Below, piece after piece: positions 33,962 through 40,757 of a DNA stretch of 49,539 nt. How positions within the stretch are numbered: the first letter of the stretch is position 1; the number at the start of each line of letters is the position of its first letter. Under the pieces are notes generated by a model. The model saw nothing but the letters and a program-made list of their open reading frames with translations. It ran no database searches and was not told the origin of the DNA. This DNA is from Clostridiales bacterium. GTDB lineage: Bacteria > Bacillota > Clostridia > Christensenellales > Aristaeellaceae. The DNA is taken from contig SFFC01000039.1 in NCBI GenBank assembly GCA_004556985.1, forward strand, positions 1-49,539. Reading direction: 5' to 3'. The translations under genes and the position numbers were made by a program.

Positions 33962-33989
33962 AGCGGCGCGTCGTTCGCGCCGCTTTTTG
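33962..33989 (+). terminator. Intrinsic terminator after element E2 copy A
   Basis: The 9-bp stem AGCGGCGCG / CGCGCCGCT with loop TCGTT is followed by TTTT. It ends the SH3-repeat transcript. Confidence 0.88.
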
Positions 33990-34035
33990 CATGCCCTCCC
34001 TCCATCCGCGCATACTATATGCCGGAGGGATGACG

Positions 34036-35043
34036 ATGAATTTGAAACCGATCGTGCCGGCGCTTGTGGCTTTGCTGCTGTGCACGGGCTGCGCCTCGCG
34101 CGGCACGCAGGCGGACAAGCCCGCCCTGCCCCAGCCGGAAAACACGCCTGCGAAGACGCAGGGAAAGACGGCCGCGGAGCTCGTGCCGGACAGGCTTGAA
34201 AGAAACGCACAGGGCGTGCCCGTGCTGCGCGTGTATGACACGGAAAACGAGCGCATCGAGGCGCTTTCCGTTGAGGATTATCTGCCCGCCGTGCTCGCGG
34301 GGGAGATGGCGGGCGACTGGCCGCTGGAGGCGCTCAAGGCACAGGCGATCCTCGCGCGGACGTTTGTGCTGCAATTCGTCTCGCAGAAGGAATCGATGTA
34401 TGAGGGTGCGGATATCTCCACGGATATCAAGGAGGCGCAGGCGTATGACGCATCGGGCGTCAACGAGCGCATCCGCCAGGCCGTCAGCGAGACGCGCGGC
34501 ATCGTGCTCAACGCCGGCGGCGAGCTGCCCTACGCCTGGTTCCACGCGCATTCGGGCGGGCTGACGGCGCGCGCCAAGGAGGGGCTTGACTACGAGAAGG
34601 AGGAGCCCGGCTACACACAGTGCGTCAAGGGCATGGAAAACGACGAGGCGCCCGCCGAGGCGGCGAGCTGGGAGGCCGTCTTCACGGCGGAGGAGGTGCT
34701 CGCCGCGGCGCGCGACGCGGGCGGCGGCGCGATTGAAGCGCTGACGGACATCTCCATCGGCCAGCGCGGCGAATCCGGGCGCGCGACGACGCTGATGATC
34801 TCCGGCAAGGAGGTCTCCGCGCCGGCCTTCCGCATTGCCATCGGGTCGACGAAGATGCGCTCCTGCCTGATCGAGAGCCTCCGTCTCAGCGATGGCCAGG
34901 TCGTCATGAGCGGCAAGGGCTACGGCCACGGCGTAGGCATGAGCCAGTGGGGCGCCTATGCGATGGCCAAACAGGGGGGCAGCGCGGAGGAGATCGTGAC
35001 GCACTACTTCGCGGGCGTGACGCTCGACCAGGCCTGGCAGTAA
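34036..35043 (+). CDS. SpoIID/LytB-domain lipoprotein
   Basis: 335 aa. An N-terminal lipobox (LLLCTGC, Cys at about residue 19) suggests a lipid anchor. The SpoIID domain starts near residue 70 (ALSVEDYLPAVLAGEMAGDW, with the Glu equivalent to the catalytic residue of the SpoIID lytic transglycosylase). It continues with LKAQAILARTFVL and YAWFHAHSGG, and ends with GYGHGVGMSQWGAYAMA. Family members cleave denuded glycan strands during engulfment or act as amidase enhancers (LytB). GGAGGG sits six bases before ATG 34036. Whether this is the true sporulation SpoIID is not proven; SpoIIIQ/SpoIIR neighbours are absent. Confidence 0.85.
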   Translation: MNLKPIVPALVALLLCTGCASRGTQADKPALPQPENTPAKTQGKTAAELVPDRLERNAQGVPVLRVYDTENERIEALSVEDYLPAVLAGEMAGDWPLEALKAQAILARTFVLQFVSQKESMYEGADISTDIKEAQAYDASGVNERIRQAVSETRGIVLNAGGELPYAWFHAHSGGLTARAKEGLDYEKEEPGYTQCVKGMENDEAPAEAASWEAVFTAEEVLAAARDAGGGAIEALTDISIGQRGESGRATTLMISGKEVSAPAFRIAIGSTKMRSCLIESLRLSDGQVVMSGKGYGHGVGMSQWGAYAMAKQGGSAEEIVTHYFAGVTLDQAWQ

Positions 35044-35060
35044 AAAGGGAAACGCAAGGC

Positions 35061-35101
35061 ATTCCCCAGCGGAAGGGAAAACCGGCCGCAGGGGAATTTT
35101 T
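35061..35101 (+). terminator. Terminator after the SpoIID-like gene
   Basis: ATTCCCC-A-GCGG pairs with CCGC-A-GGGGAAT and is followed by TTTTGG. The stem has one internal mismatch. Confidence 0.75.
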
Positions 35102-35138
35102 GGCTTGTACGGATCAGCTTCAAATTGCCTTCAAGCGT

Positions 35139-35285
35139 GTGAAGCGAAGAAGGGAGTCCGAGGGACATTGTCCCTCGGGCAGGTTATCGGGCGGCAGCCC
35201 TATCGGACTCAAGCATAAAAACGCAGTCTCAGAGCAGGCTGCGCAGCAGCCTACGATTGAGACGGGTTTGATTCTGCAAGCAGGG
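35139..35285 (+). repeat. Element E2, copy B
   Basis: It shares GAAGCGAAGAAGGGAGTC with copy A. HP1 is CCGAGGGAC / GTCCCTCGG (two compensatory base-pair changes from copy A), HP2 is GGGC-GGCA-GCCC, and HP3 has outer GTCTC / GAGAC and inner AGGCTGC-GCA-GCAGCCT. The internal-loop bases AGAGC and ACGATT are unchanged. It ends GGGTTTGATTCTGCAAG and runs directly into inverted E1 copies. It is separated from the preceding gene by a terminator. Confidence 0.87.
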
Positions 35286-35287
35286 TT

Positions 35288-35463
35288 TTACTCTGTAAGT
35301 CCTTCTGCAAAGCTCCGGCCTCGGCTGCAAGGCAATGGGATTTATGACATTTCGTCGGAGATGCAACCGGCATCATGCCGGTTTACTCTGTAAGTTCATC
35401 TGCAAGGCTCCGGTCTCGGGCACAAAGCAACTGGACAACCATCACTTCGTCGGAAATGCAACC
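35288..35463 (-). repeat. Element E1, copies b1 and b2 in tandem
   Basis: On the minus strand, core b1 (35463-35384), the palindrome AACCGGCATGATGCCGGTT (35383-35365) and core b2 (35364-35288) follow each other. b1 is identical to copy a at 14477-14557. b2 has diverged but keeps TGCATCTCCGACGAA, CCGGAGCTTTGCAGA and CTTACAGAGTAAAA. With E2 copy B this fills a gene-free stretch of almost 600 nt (35044-35639). Confidence 0.87.
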
Positions 35464-35511
35464 AAAGCGCATAAGTCCTCCGCTTTTTGGCGCTTTGGAT
35501 GGAAAATGTAC

Positions 35512-35541
35512 TTGACTTCATCATTGCCTGTGAAGTATACT
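35512..35541 (+). promoter_or_regulatory. rpmH promoter
   Basis: TTGACT (35512-35517), an 18-nt spacer and TATACT (35536-35541) predict a leader of about 90 nt before rpmH. Confidence 0.75.
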
Positions 35542-35639
35542 ATAATCGCTTTCGCATGGAACAATGCGCCGCGCAGACGGCGCAGCCCGCAGGGGCTCAC
35601 ATCAATTTTCAATCTTTCATCATAAGGAGTGTGTTCACT

Positions 35640-35795
35640 ATGGCATCGTCTGTCAGAACGTATCAGCCCAAGAAGCGCCAGCGCGCGAAGGTGCATGGCT
35701 TCCGTGCCCGCATGGCCACCAAGAACGGCCGCAAGGTCCTTGCCCGCCGCCGCGCCCGCGGCCGCGCGAAGCTGACCGTTTCCAATCCGGTCTGA
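35640..35795 (+). CDS. rpmH: 50S ribosomal protein L34
   Basis: 51 aa. The sequence RTYQPKKRQRAKVHGFRARM then ATKNGRKVLARRRARGR is diagnostic for L34, a small basic protein of the large ribosomal subunit. AAGGAG precedes the ATG by ten bases. It is the first gene of the usual rpmH-rnpA-yidD-yidC-jag series, but dnaA, the normal upstream neighbour, is absent. A terminator between rpmH and rnpA probably reduces read-through. Confidence 0.97.
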   Translation: MASSVRTYQPKKRQRAKVHGFRARMATKNGRKVLARRRARGRAKLTVSNPV

Positions 35796-35893
35796 TGACC
35801 GCCCCGGGGGCTCGCCCCGGCGCAGGCATCAGTCTCCGCCAATCCGGCGGAACCCGCCCTTCCCCCCAGCATGCGGGGAGGGGCGCTCGGTCC

Positions 35894-35925
35894 GGCCCGG
35901 CAAAGACCGGGAGCGGGCCTTTTTC
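35894..35925 (+). terminator. Terminator or attenuator between rpmH and rnpA
   Basis: GGCCCG (35894-35899) pairs with CGGGCC (35914-35919) and TTTTTC follows. It would set high L34 output relative to the downstream genes. Confidence 0.65.
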
Positions 35926-35951
35926 TTTAGCTTAAGGGGAGCGATTTCGTC

Positions 35952-36317
35952 TTGCAGAGAAGGTACAGCCTCAAAAAGAACGCGCAGTTCAAATACGTCC
36001 ACCGGCGCGGCACCTCGGGCGGCTCGCATGAGCTCGTCCTGCTGTATGTGCGCGCCAACACCCTCAAGGTGGGGTTTTCTGTGGGCAAGAAGATCGGCTG
36101 CGCCGTCGAGCGCAACCGCGTCAAACGCCGCCTCCGCGCGGCGGTCGCCCCTCTGCTGCCCCGGATGAAGCAGGGGCTGTATGTCTTTATTGCCCGCCAG
36201 CCGGCTGCACAGGCTGATTTTGACAGGCTGTGCCGTTCCATGCAGAGTCTGCTGCGCAGGCAAAACCTTTTGCAGAAGGCGGAGCCGCAGGAAAGGGAAG
36301 AAGGCGCGCACCAATGA
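35952..36317 (+). CDS. rnpA: Ribonuclease P protein component
   Basis: 121 aa basic protein that assists the RNase P RNA in maturing tRNA 5' ends. The start is TTG at 35952 with GGGGAG upstream, giving the normal N-terminus QRRYSLKKNAQFKYVHRRG. The RNR signature is VGFSVGKKIGCAVERNRVKRRLRA (RNP-binding motif NRVKRRLR). The stop overlaps the yidD start (ATGA). The RNase P RNA gene is not in this window. Confidence 0.95.
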   Translation: MQRRYSLKKNAQFKYVHRRGTSGGSHELVLLYVRANTLKVGFSVGKKIGCAVERNRVKRRLRAAVAPLLPRMKQGLYVFIARQPAAQADFDRLCRSMQSLLRRQNLLQKAEPQEREEGAHQ

Positions 36318-36529
36318 TCAAGCGCCTCTTTCTCGCCATGATCCGGTTCTATCAGCGCTGCATCAGCCCGATGCACGCGCCCTGCTGCCGCTTTACGCCG
36401 ACCTGCTCCCAGTACGCGCTTGAGGCGATCACCAAATACGGCGCGCTCAAGGGCGGCTATCTCGCCGTGCGGCGCATTCTGCGCTGCCATCCCTTCTACA
36501 AGGGAGATCCCTATGACCCCGTACCCTGA
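36314..36529 (+). CDS. yidD: Membrane protein insertion efficiency factor YidD
   Basis: 71 aa. The motif FYQRCISPMHAPCCRFTPTC followed by SQYALEAITKYG is diagnostic; it is a small amphipathic membrane-associated protein that aids YidC insertion. Four conserved cysteines are present. It is translationally coupled to rnpA through a 4-nt overlap and precedes yidC by 96 nt. Confidence 0.95.
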   Translation: MIKRLFLAMIRFYQRCISPMHAPCCRFTPTCSQYALEAITKYGALKGGYLAVRRILRCHPFYKGDPYDPVP

Positions 36530-36625
36530 CCAAAGCGCCGGGTGCGCGGGCGGCTGATCGGAATCCGCCGCGAGGGCGGATGAAACAAGAGCATTCTCAA
36601 ATCGGATAAGGAGGACGCCGGGTCC

Positions 36626-37624
36626 ATGAGTTTTCTCAATTCGCTGCTGCTGACCATCATGAAGGCGCTGCATTCGTTCATCAACAACTACGCGCTGACG
36701 ATCATCGTCTTCACCATCCTCATCAAGCTGGTGGTCATGCCGCTCAACCTGAAGAGCCGCCGCTCGACCATGCGCATGGCGAGCGTTCAGCCCAAGATGC
36801 AGGCGCTCCAGGAAAAGTACAAGGATGACCAGGAAAAGCTCAATCAGAAGCTCCAGGAGCTCTACCGCAAGGAGGGCGTCAGTCCGATGGGCGGCTGCCT
36901 GCCGATGATCATCTCGATGGTCATCCTGTTTGCGATGTTCTATGCGCTGCGCACGTTCGCCAACGAGCAGCTCGTCACGCAGTTCCTCACCTTCTACCAT
37001 CATTCGGACATGGATCCGCGCACGCTGACGGATTCCTTCTTCTGGATCCGCAATCTCTGGATGCCGGACAGCCCGTTCGCCACGTTCATGCCGGACGTCT
37101 CCTCGCTCCAGCTCGTGGATTACCAGGTCTGGAACGACGTGAGCGCGAAGCTCGCCGCCGCCGGCACGATTCCGGAGGCGCTTTCCTTCGCCGACCGCAA
37201 CGCGATGATGGCCTATATCACCGATGTCGTCACCCCGTTCATCTCCTCCGAGGCCTATGCGCCGTACATCGCGCCCGTCACCGGCCTGGGCAACATGAGC
37301 CTGCTCGGCCTGATCCGATTCTCCATCTACAAAGAGGGCAACGGCTGGTTCGTCCTGCCGATCCTCTCCGTCGTCTCCCAGATCTTCATGCAGAAGCTGA
37401 CGATGAAGGCCCAGCCGATGGATCCCTCCCAGGCCGGCTCCCAGAAGACCATGCTCTGGGTCATGACCTTCATGTCCCTCTACTTCTGCGCCAGCTACAA
37501 CTCCGCGTTCGCGCTCTACTGGGTCGCTTCCAACATCTACGCCATCATCGAACAGATCGGTTTCAACAGGTATTTTGAGCTGCAGGACCGCAAGGCCGCC
37601 AAAGCAGAGGAGGTTGGCATCTGA
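36626..37624 (+). CDS. yidC: Membrane protein insertase YidC/OxaA
   Basis: 332 aa. It inserts and folds membrane proteins. The first hydrophobic segment (IIVFTILIKLVVMPLNL) leads to the conserved cytoplasmic hairpin with the substrate-contacting Arg (LKSRRSTMRMASVQPKMQ), then GVSPMGGCLPMIISMVILFA, and the final helices (FFCASYNSAFALYWVASN-type). There is no lipoprotein Cys and no large Gram-negative P1 domain; a loop of about 150 residues after the second helix is somewhat longer than usual. GGAGGA precedes the ATG. The jag start overlaps the stop (TGATG). Confidence 0.95.
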   Translation: MSFLNSLLLTIMKALHSFINNYALTIIVFTILIKLVVMPLNLKSRRSTMRMASVQPKMQALQEKYKDDQEKLNQKLQELYRKEGVSPMGGCLPMIISMVILFAMFYALRTFANEQLVTQFLTFYHHSDMDPRTLTDSFFWIRNLWMPDSPFATFMPDVSSLQLVDYQVWNDVSAKLAAAGTIPEALSFADRNAMMAYITDVVTPFISSEAYAPYIAPVTGLGNMSLLGLIRFSIYKEGNGWFVLPILSVVSQIFMQKLTMKAQPMDPSQAGSQKTMLWVMTFMSLYFCASYNSAFALYWVASNIYAIIEQIGFNRYFELQDRKAAKAEEVGI

Positions 37625-38994
37625 TGAGGAGCCAGGAATTTACCGGAAAAACCACGCAGGAAGCCATTGACGCCGGCCTCGCCGCGCTGGGCGTCACCAT
37701 CGCGGACGTCCATGTGGACGTGCTGCAGGAGGGCGCGAAGGGCCTCTTTGGCCTCTTTGGCAGCAAGCCTGCGCGCGTCCGCCTGACCGTCATGGAGGAC
37801 GAGCGGGAGGACGACCACGGCTTGAGCGACCTGCTGGGCAGCTTCAGCCTGGGCGACGCGCAGCCGCGCAAGAAGCCGCAGCAGCGCCCTGCGCCGAAGG
37901 CGGAGGCAAAGCCCGCGCCGAAGGCCGAAACGAAGCCCGCGCCGAAGGCCGAAACGAAGCTTGCGCCGAAGGCCGAAACGAAGCCCGCGCCGAAGGCGGA
38001 GGCAAAGCCCGCGCCGAAGGCCGAAACAAAGCCCACGCCGAAGGCGGAGGCAAAGCCTGCGCCGAAGGCCGATGCGCAGCCCGCTGAGCCGGCCGCGCAG
38101 GCCGCGCCCAAGCCCAGAAATCCGCGCCCGCCGCGCCCGCCCAAGCCGCGCGCGCCCAGGCAGGAGGCGCAGCCCAAGGAGGCTGCGGGGACGCTTGAGC
38201 AGGCCATCGAGGAGCGCGAGGCCGCGCCGATGATCCCGGCGCAGCCGTTTGAGCCGACCGAGCCGCCCGTCATGCACGACGAGAGCACGCCTGCGGGCCG
38301 CGCGCAGCGCTTCCTGATAGACGTCACCGCGCGCATGGGCGTCAAGGTCGACGTCTATGTCGACGCGAGCAAGGAGGACAGCCTCTACATCCACATGATC
38401 GGCGACACGCTCGGCATTCTCATCGGCCGCCGCGGCGAGACGCTCGACGCGCTGCAGTACCTGACGAGCCTGCAGGTCAACAAGGGCCGCGAGGGCTATA
38501 TCCGCGTGACGCTGGACACCGAAAACTACCGCGCCAAGCGCGAGGACAGCCTGCGCCGTCTCGCGCAGCGCATGGCCAACCGAGCGCAGAAGACGGGGCG
38601 CAGCGTCGTGCTCGAGCCGATGAATCCCTACGAGCGCCGCGTGCTGCATACCGCGCTGCAGAATCATCCGGCCGTGACGACCCACTCCGAGGGCGAGGAG
38701 CCGAACCGCCGCGTGGTCATCATGCTGCGCAGCCAGCCCGAGCGCGCCGCGCAGGGAGGGAAGCCCGTCGCCGACGGCAAGGGCGACAAGCCCGCAGGCG
38801 CGCGCAAGAGCAGAAGCCGACGCCGCGGCAGAAGGCGCGGCCCCGCGGCCGCAGCGGCACAGGAAGCCCTGACCGCGCCGCAGGAGACCGCGCCGCAGGA
38901 GACTGCGCCGCAGGAGACCGCGCCGCAGGAGACCGCGCCGCAGGAGACCGCGCCGCAGCAGGCCGCCCCGCAGCCGGCGGGCGAAGAGGCCTGA
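37624..38994 (+). CDS. jag: RNA-binding protein Jag/KhpB (EloR)
   Basis: 456 aa, about twice the usual length because of low-complexity inserts. Domains: Jag-N (residues 1-55, FTGKTTQEAIDAGLAALGV and GAKGLFGLFGSKPARV); a linker of about 65 residues made of KAExKPAP repeats; a Pro/Arg stretch; a KH domain near 230-310 with the IGRRGETLDALQYL GXXG-type loop; an R3H domain (MNPYERRVLHTALQNHPAV); and a basic patch (KSRSRRRGRRRG) with a C-terminal run of APQET repeats. With KhpA it binds RNA and regulates cell elongation. It is translationally coupled to yidC. Confidence 0.93.
   Translation: MRSQEFTGKTTQEAIDAGLAALGVTIADVHVDVLQEGAKGLFGLFGSKPARVRLTVMEDEREDDHGLSDLLGSFSLGDAQPRKKPQQRPAPKAEAKPAPKAETKPAPKAETKLAPKAETKPAPKAEAKPAPKAETKPTPKAEAKPAPKADAQPAEPAAQAAPKPRNPRPPRPPKPRAPRQEAQPKEAAGTLEQAIEEREAAPMIPAQPFEPTEPPVMHDESTPAGRAQRFLIDVTARMGVKVDVYVDASKEDSLYIHMIGDTLGILIGRRGETLDALQYLTSLQVNKGREGYIRVTLDTENYRAKREDSLRRLAQRMANRAQKTGRSVVLEPMNPYERRVLHTALQNHPAVTTHSEGEEPNRRVVIMLRSQPERAAQGGKPVADGKGDKPAGARKSRSRRRGRRRGPAAAAAQEALTAPQETAPQETAPQETAPQETAPQETAPQQAAPQPAGEEA
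37891..38082 (+). repeat. In-frame 24-nt tandem repeat in jag (linker)
   Basis: About eight units of a 24-nt motif (start GCGCCGAAGGCGGAGGCA) encode APKAExKP. Units differ at a few bases, so the array is older than the C-terminal one. Confidence 0.9.
38875..38962 (+). repeat. In-frame 15-nt tandem repeat in jag (C-terminus)
   Basis: Five to six units of GCGCCGCAGGAGACC encode APQET. They are almost identical in DNA, so copy number is likely variable. Confidence 0.92.
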
Positions 38995-39029
38995 GCCTTC
39001 CCCGTCCGGGAAGCCAGTCACAGCAATCC

Positions 39030-39063
39030 GGGGCAGGGAGACAAGGCGCTCCCGCCCCTTTTC
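39030..39063 (+). terminator. Terminator after jag
   Basis: GGGGC..GGGAG pairs with CTCCC-GCCCC (one bulge) and TTTTC follows. Confidence 0.8.
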
Positions 39064-39091
39064 TGTCTGCCGGAAGAGAAAGGATCCCTCC

Positions 39092-40684
39092 ATGATGGAA
39101 CGAATTGAACGCCGGATCCGGGCTCTCCTTCTGAGCCTGGCCTCCAACGTCGGCCTCTACGCCCTGGCCGCCTTCCTGTTTATGGGCGTGCTGATCACGA
39201 GCCCCCTGCGCTGGTATCAGGATCAGGTGCAGAACTACTTCAGCTTTATCCTCATCCCCTGGGGCATGGCGCTGTGCCTGCTTCGGCTCATTCGCCGCCA
39301 GCAGCTTGCCGGGCCCACCGGGGCGGACGTGCGCGTGCTGTTCGTGCTGCTGATGTGGATCGTTTTGCCGTTTGCCTACCGCTTCGGCCTGACGTACAAC
39401 AACATCAACAGCTGGTGCGGCTACGCGATCGTGTTCTTCGGCATCTATGCGCTGCTGCGGGAGGAGACGACCGAGCGGCGAAGCCGCATGTTTGACTGGG
39501 CCGGCGGGGCCTTCTGCGCGTTTTCGCTGTTCTATGGCGCCGCGCTGCTCTACTGCGTCATCACCGTGCAGACCTTCGCCGCCGACCAGGGCGATTACGG
39601 CTTCGGCTTTTATGGAAACATGTTCCTCTGCGGCGGCATTCACTACAACACGACGGCGATGGTCGCCTTGGCCGCGCTGTTCATGAGCCTGTCCGGCGTG
39701 GGGCGCAGGAAGCATCTGCCTGCGAAGCTCGTGCATCTGCTCGCCGCGCTGATGATGGCCGTCATCGTCGTGCTCACGCAGAGCCGCACGGCGCGCTATG
39801 CGATGATCCTCGCGTTCTCCGCGGGCGCGCTGAGCATCGCGATGGGCCGCATCCGTGCGCGGCAGCCGCTGCGCCTGCTCGCCGGGCTGCTCGTCGCCGC
39901 GCTGACGGCAGGGGTCTGCTACGGCGGGGCGTCGCTGCTCAGCGACGCGGCGCTTCAGCACTACATGCGCGTGGAGAACGCGCGCGCGGGCGTGGCGATG
40001 AACCGGCAGGGAGAACGCAGCCTTCCGTCGCTCGCAGCTGCGGCTGAGGCTGAGGAGGAGAGCACACCGACGCCGCAGCCCACGCCGGAGGCAACGCTTG
40101 CCACGGAGGTGACGCTTGCCACGGAGGCAACGCTTGCCACGGAGGCAACGCTTGCCACGGAGGCAACGCTTGCCACGGAGGCGACGCCTGACCCCGAGGC
40201 GACCCCCACGCCGGAGGCGACGCCGCTCTCGCTCACCCCGCGCGAGGCGACGGATACCTCCTTCAACGGGCGGATGACGATCTGGGAGGGTCTCTTTACC
40301 TTCTGGAAGGACGATCCCAAGGCGATGCTGATCGGCAATGGCGTCGGCCGCACGGGCGGCATCGTCGTGGAGAATATCTCCTGGAATCAGCTCAGCGGCA
40401 TCACGATGCACAACACCTATCTCCAGTTCATTGCGGATTTCGGCCTCGTCGGCTTTGCGCTGCTGTGCCTGTTCTTCCTGACGATCCTGGCCCCCTGCCT
40501 GCGCACGTTCTTCGCTGCGGGCCGGCGGGTGGACGGCCGGCTGTCAATGGGCATGGCCGTCGTCGCGATTCTCATCACGGGCATGATGGAGAGTGCGCCG
40601 CTGGGCGAGCTGACGTCGATGAACGTCGTGCTCTTCTTCGCGCTGGCCATCCTTGCCGCGCCGCAGGAGCCGGCCGCCTTGTAA
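39092..40684 (+). CDS. O-antigen ligase-like (Wzy/WaaL family) membrane protein
   Basis: 530 aa with about ten hydrophobic helices. The Wzy_C-type arrangement is seen: periplasmic-side motifs around GGIHYNTTAMVALAALFMSL and VIVVLTQSRTARYAMIL (Ser-Arg near the Wzy_C helix), a large extracytoplasmic loop, then MTIWEGLFTFWKDDPKAMLI with GNGVGRTGG, and ISGITMHNTYLQFIADFG whose His is the family's catalytic candidate. Family members join or transfer lipid-linked glycans. The loop carries a low-complexity stretch, TLATEA repeated five times and then PTPEATP. GAAAGGATCC precedes the start. A glycan role fits the nearby GT2 gene, but the substrate is unknown. Confidence 0.8.
   Translation: MMERIERRIRALLLSLASNVGLYALAAFLFMGVLITSPLRWYQDQVQNYFSFILIPWGMALCLLRLIRRQQLAGPTGADVRVLFVLLMWIVLPFAYRFGLTYNNINSWCGYAIVFFGIYALLREETTERRSRMFDWAGGAFCAFSLFYGAALLYCVITVQTFAADQGDYGFGFYGNMFLCGGIHYNTTAMVALAALFMSLSGVGRRKHLPAKLVHLLAALMMAVIVVLTQSRTARYAMILAFSAGALSIAMGRIRARQPLRLLAGLLVAALTAGVCYGGASLLSDAALQHYMRVENARAGVAMNRQGERSLPSLAAAAEAEEESTPTPQPTPEATLATEVTLATEATLATEATLATEATLATEATPDPEATPTPEATPLSLTPREATDTSFNGRMTIWEGLFTFWKDDPKAMLIGNGVGRTGGIVVENISWNQLSGITMHNTYLQFIADFGLVGFALLCLFFLTILAPCLRTFFAAGRRVDGRLSMGMAVVAILITGMMESAPLGELTSMNVVLFFALAILAAPQEPAAL
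40091..40182 (+). repeat. In-frame 18-nt tandem repeat in the ligase-like gene
   Basis: Five near-identical units of ACGCTTGCCACGGAGGCA encode TLATEA. The array lies in the predicted extracytoplasmic loop. Confidence 0.92.
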
Positions 40685-40708
40685 AACCGGCAGGCCTTGT
40701 GGTATAAT
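40679..40708 (+). promoter_or_regulatory. Promoter of the exported Ig-like protein
   Basis: TTGTAA (40679-40684, overlapping the preceding stop codon), 18 nt and an extended -10 TGGTATAAT (core 40703-40708). The -10 is embedded in TGTGGTATAAT. Confidence 0.7.
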
Positions 40709-40757
40709 TCCTTTACCATGGATTTTGCGCGCTGAAACTCCGAAGGGAGGCTTTTCT

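Noticed and set aside
34011..34018. CATACTAT before the SpoIID-like gene resembles a sporulation sigma -10 box.
   Set aside because: The predicted start would fall inside the ribosome binding site, and no suitable -35 at the right spacing is present.
35288..35463. E1 read on the plus strand (CTGCAAGGCTCCGGTC) recalls parts of a c-di-GMP-I riboswitch.
   Set aside because: The conserved GGAAAC-type and tetraloop-receptor segments of that class are missing, and copies lie outside gene leaders.
35044..35640. Replication origin next to rpmH.
   Set aside because: No DnaA-box cluster and no dnaA; the stretch is filled by E1 and E2 elements.
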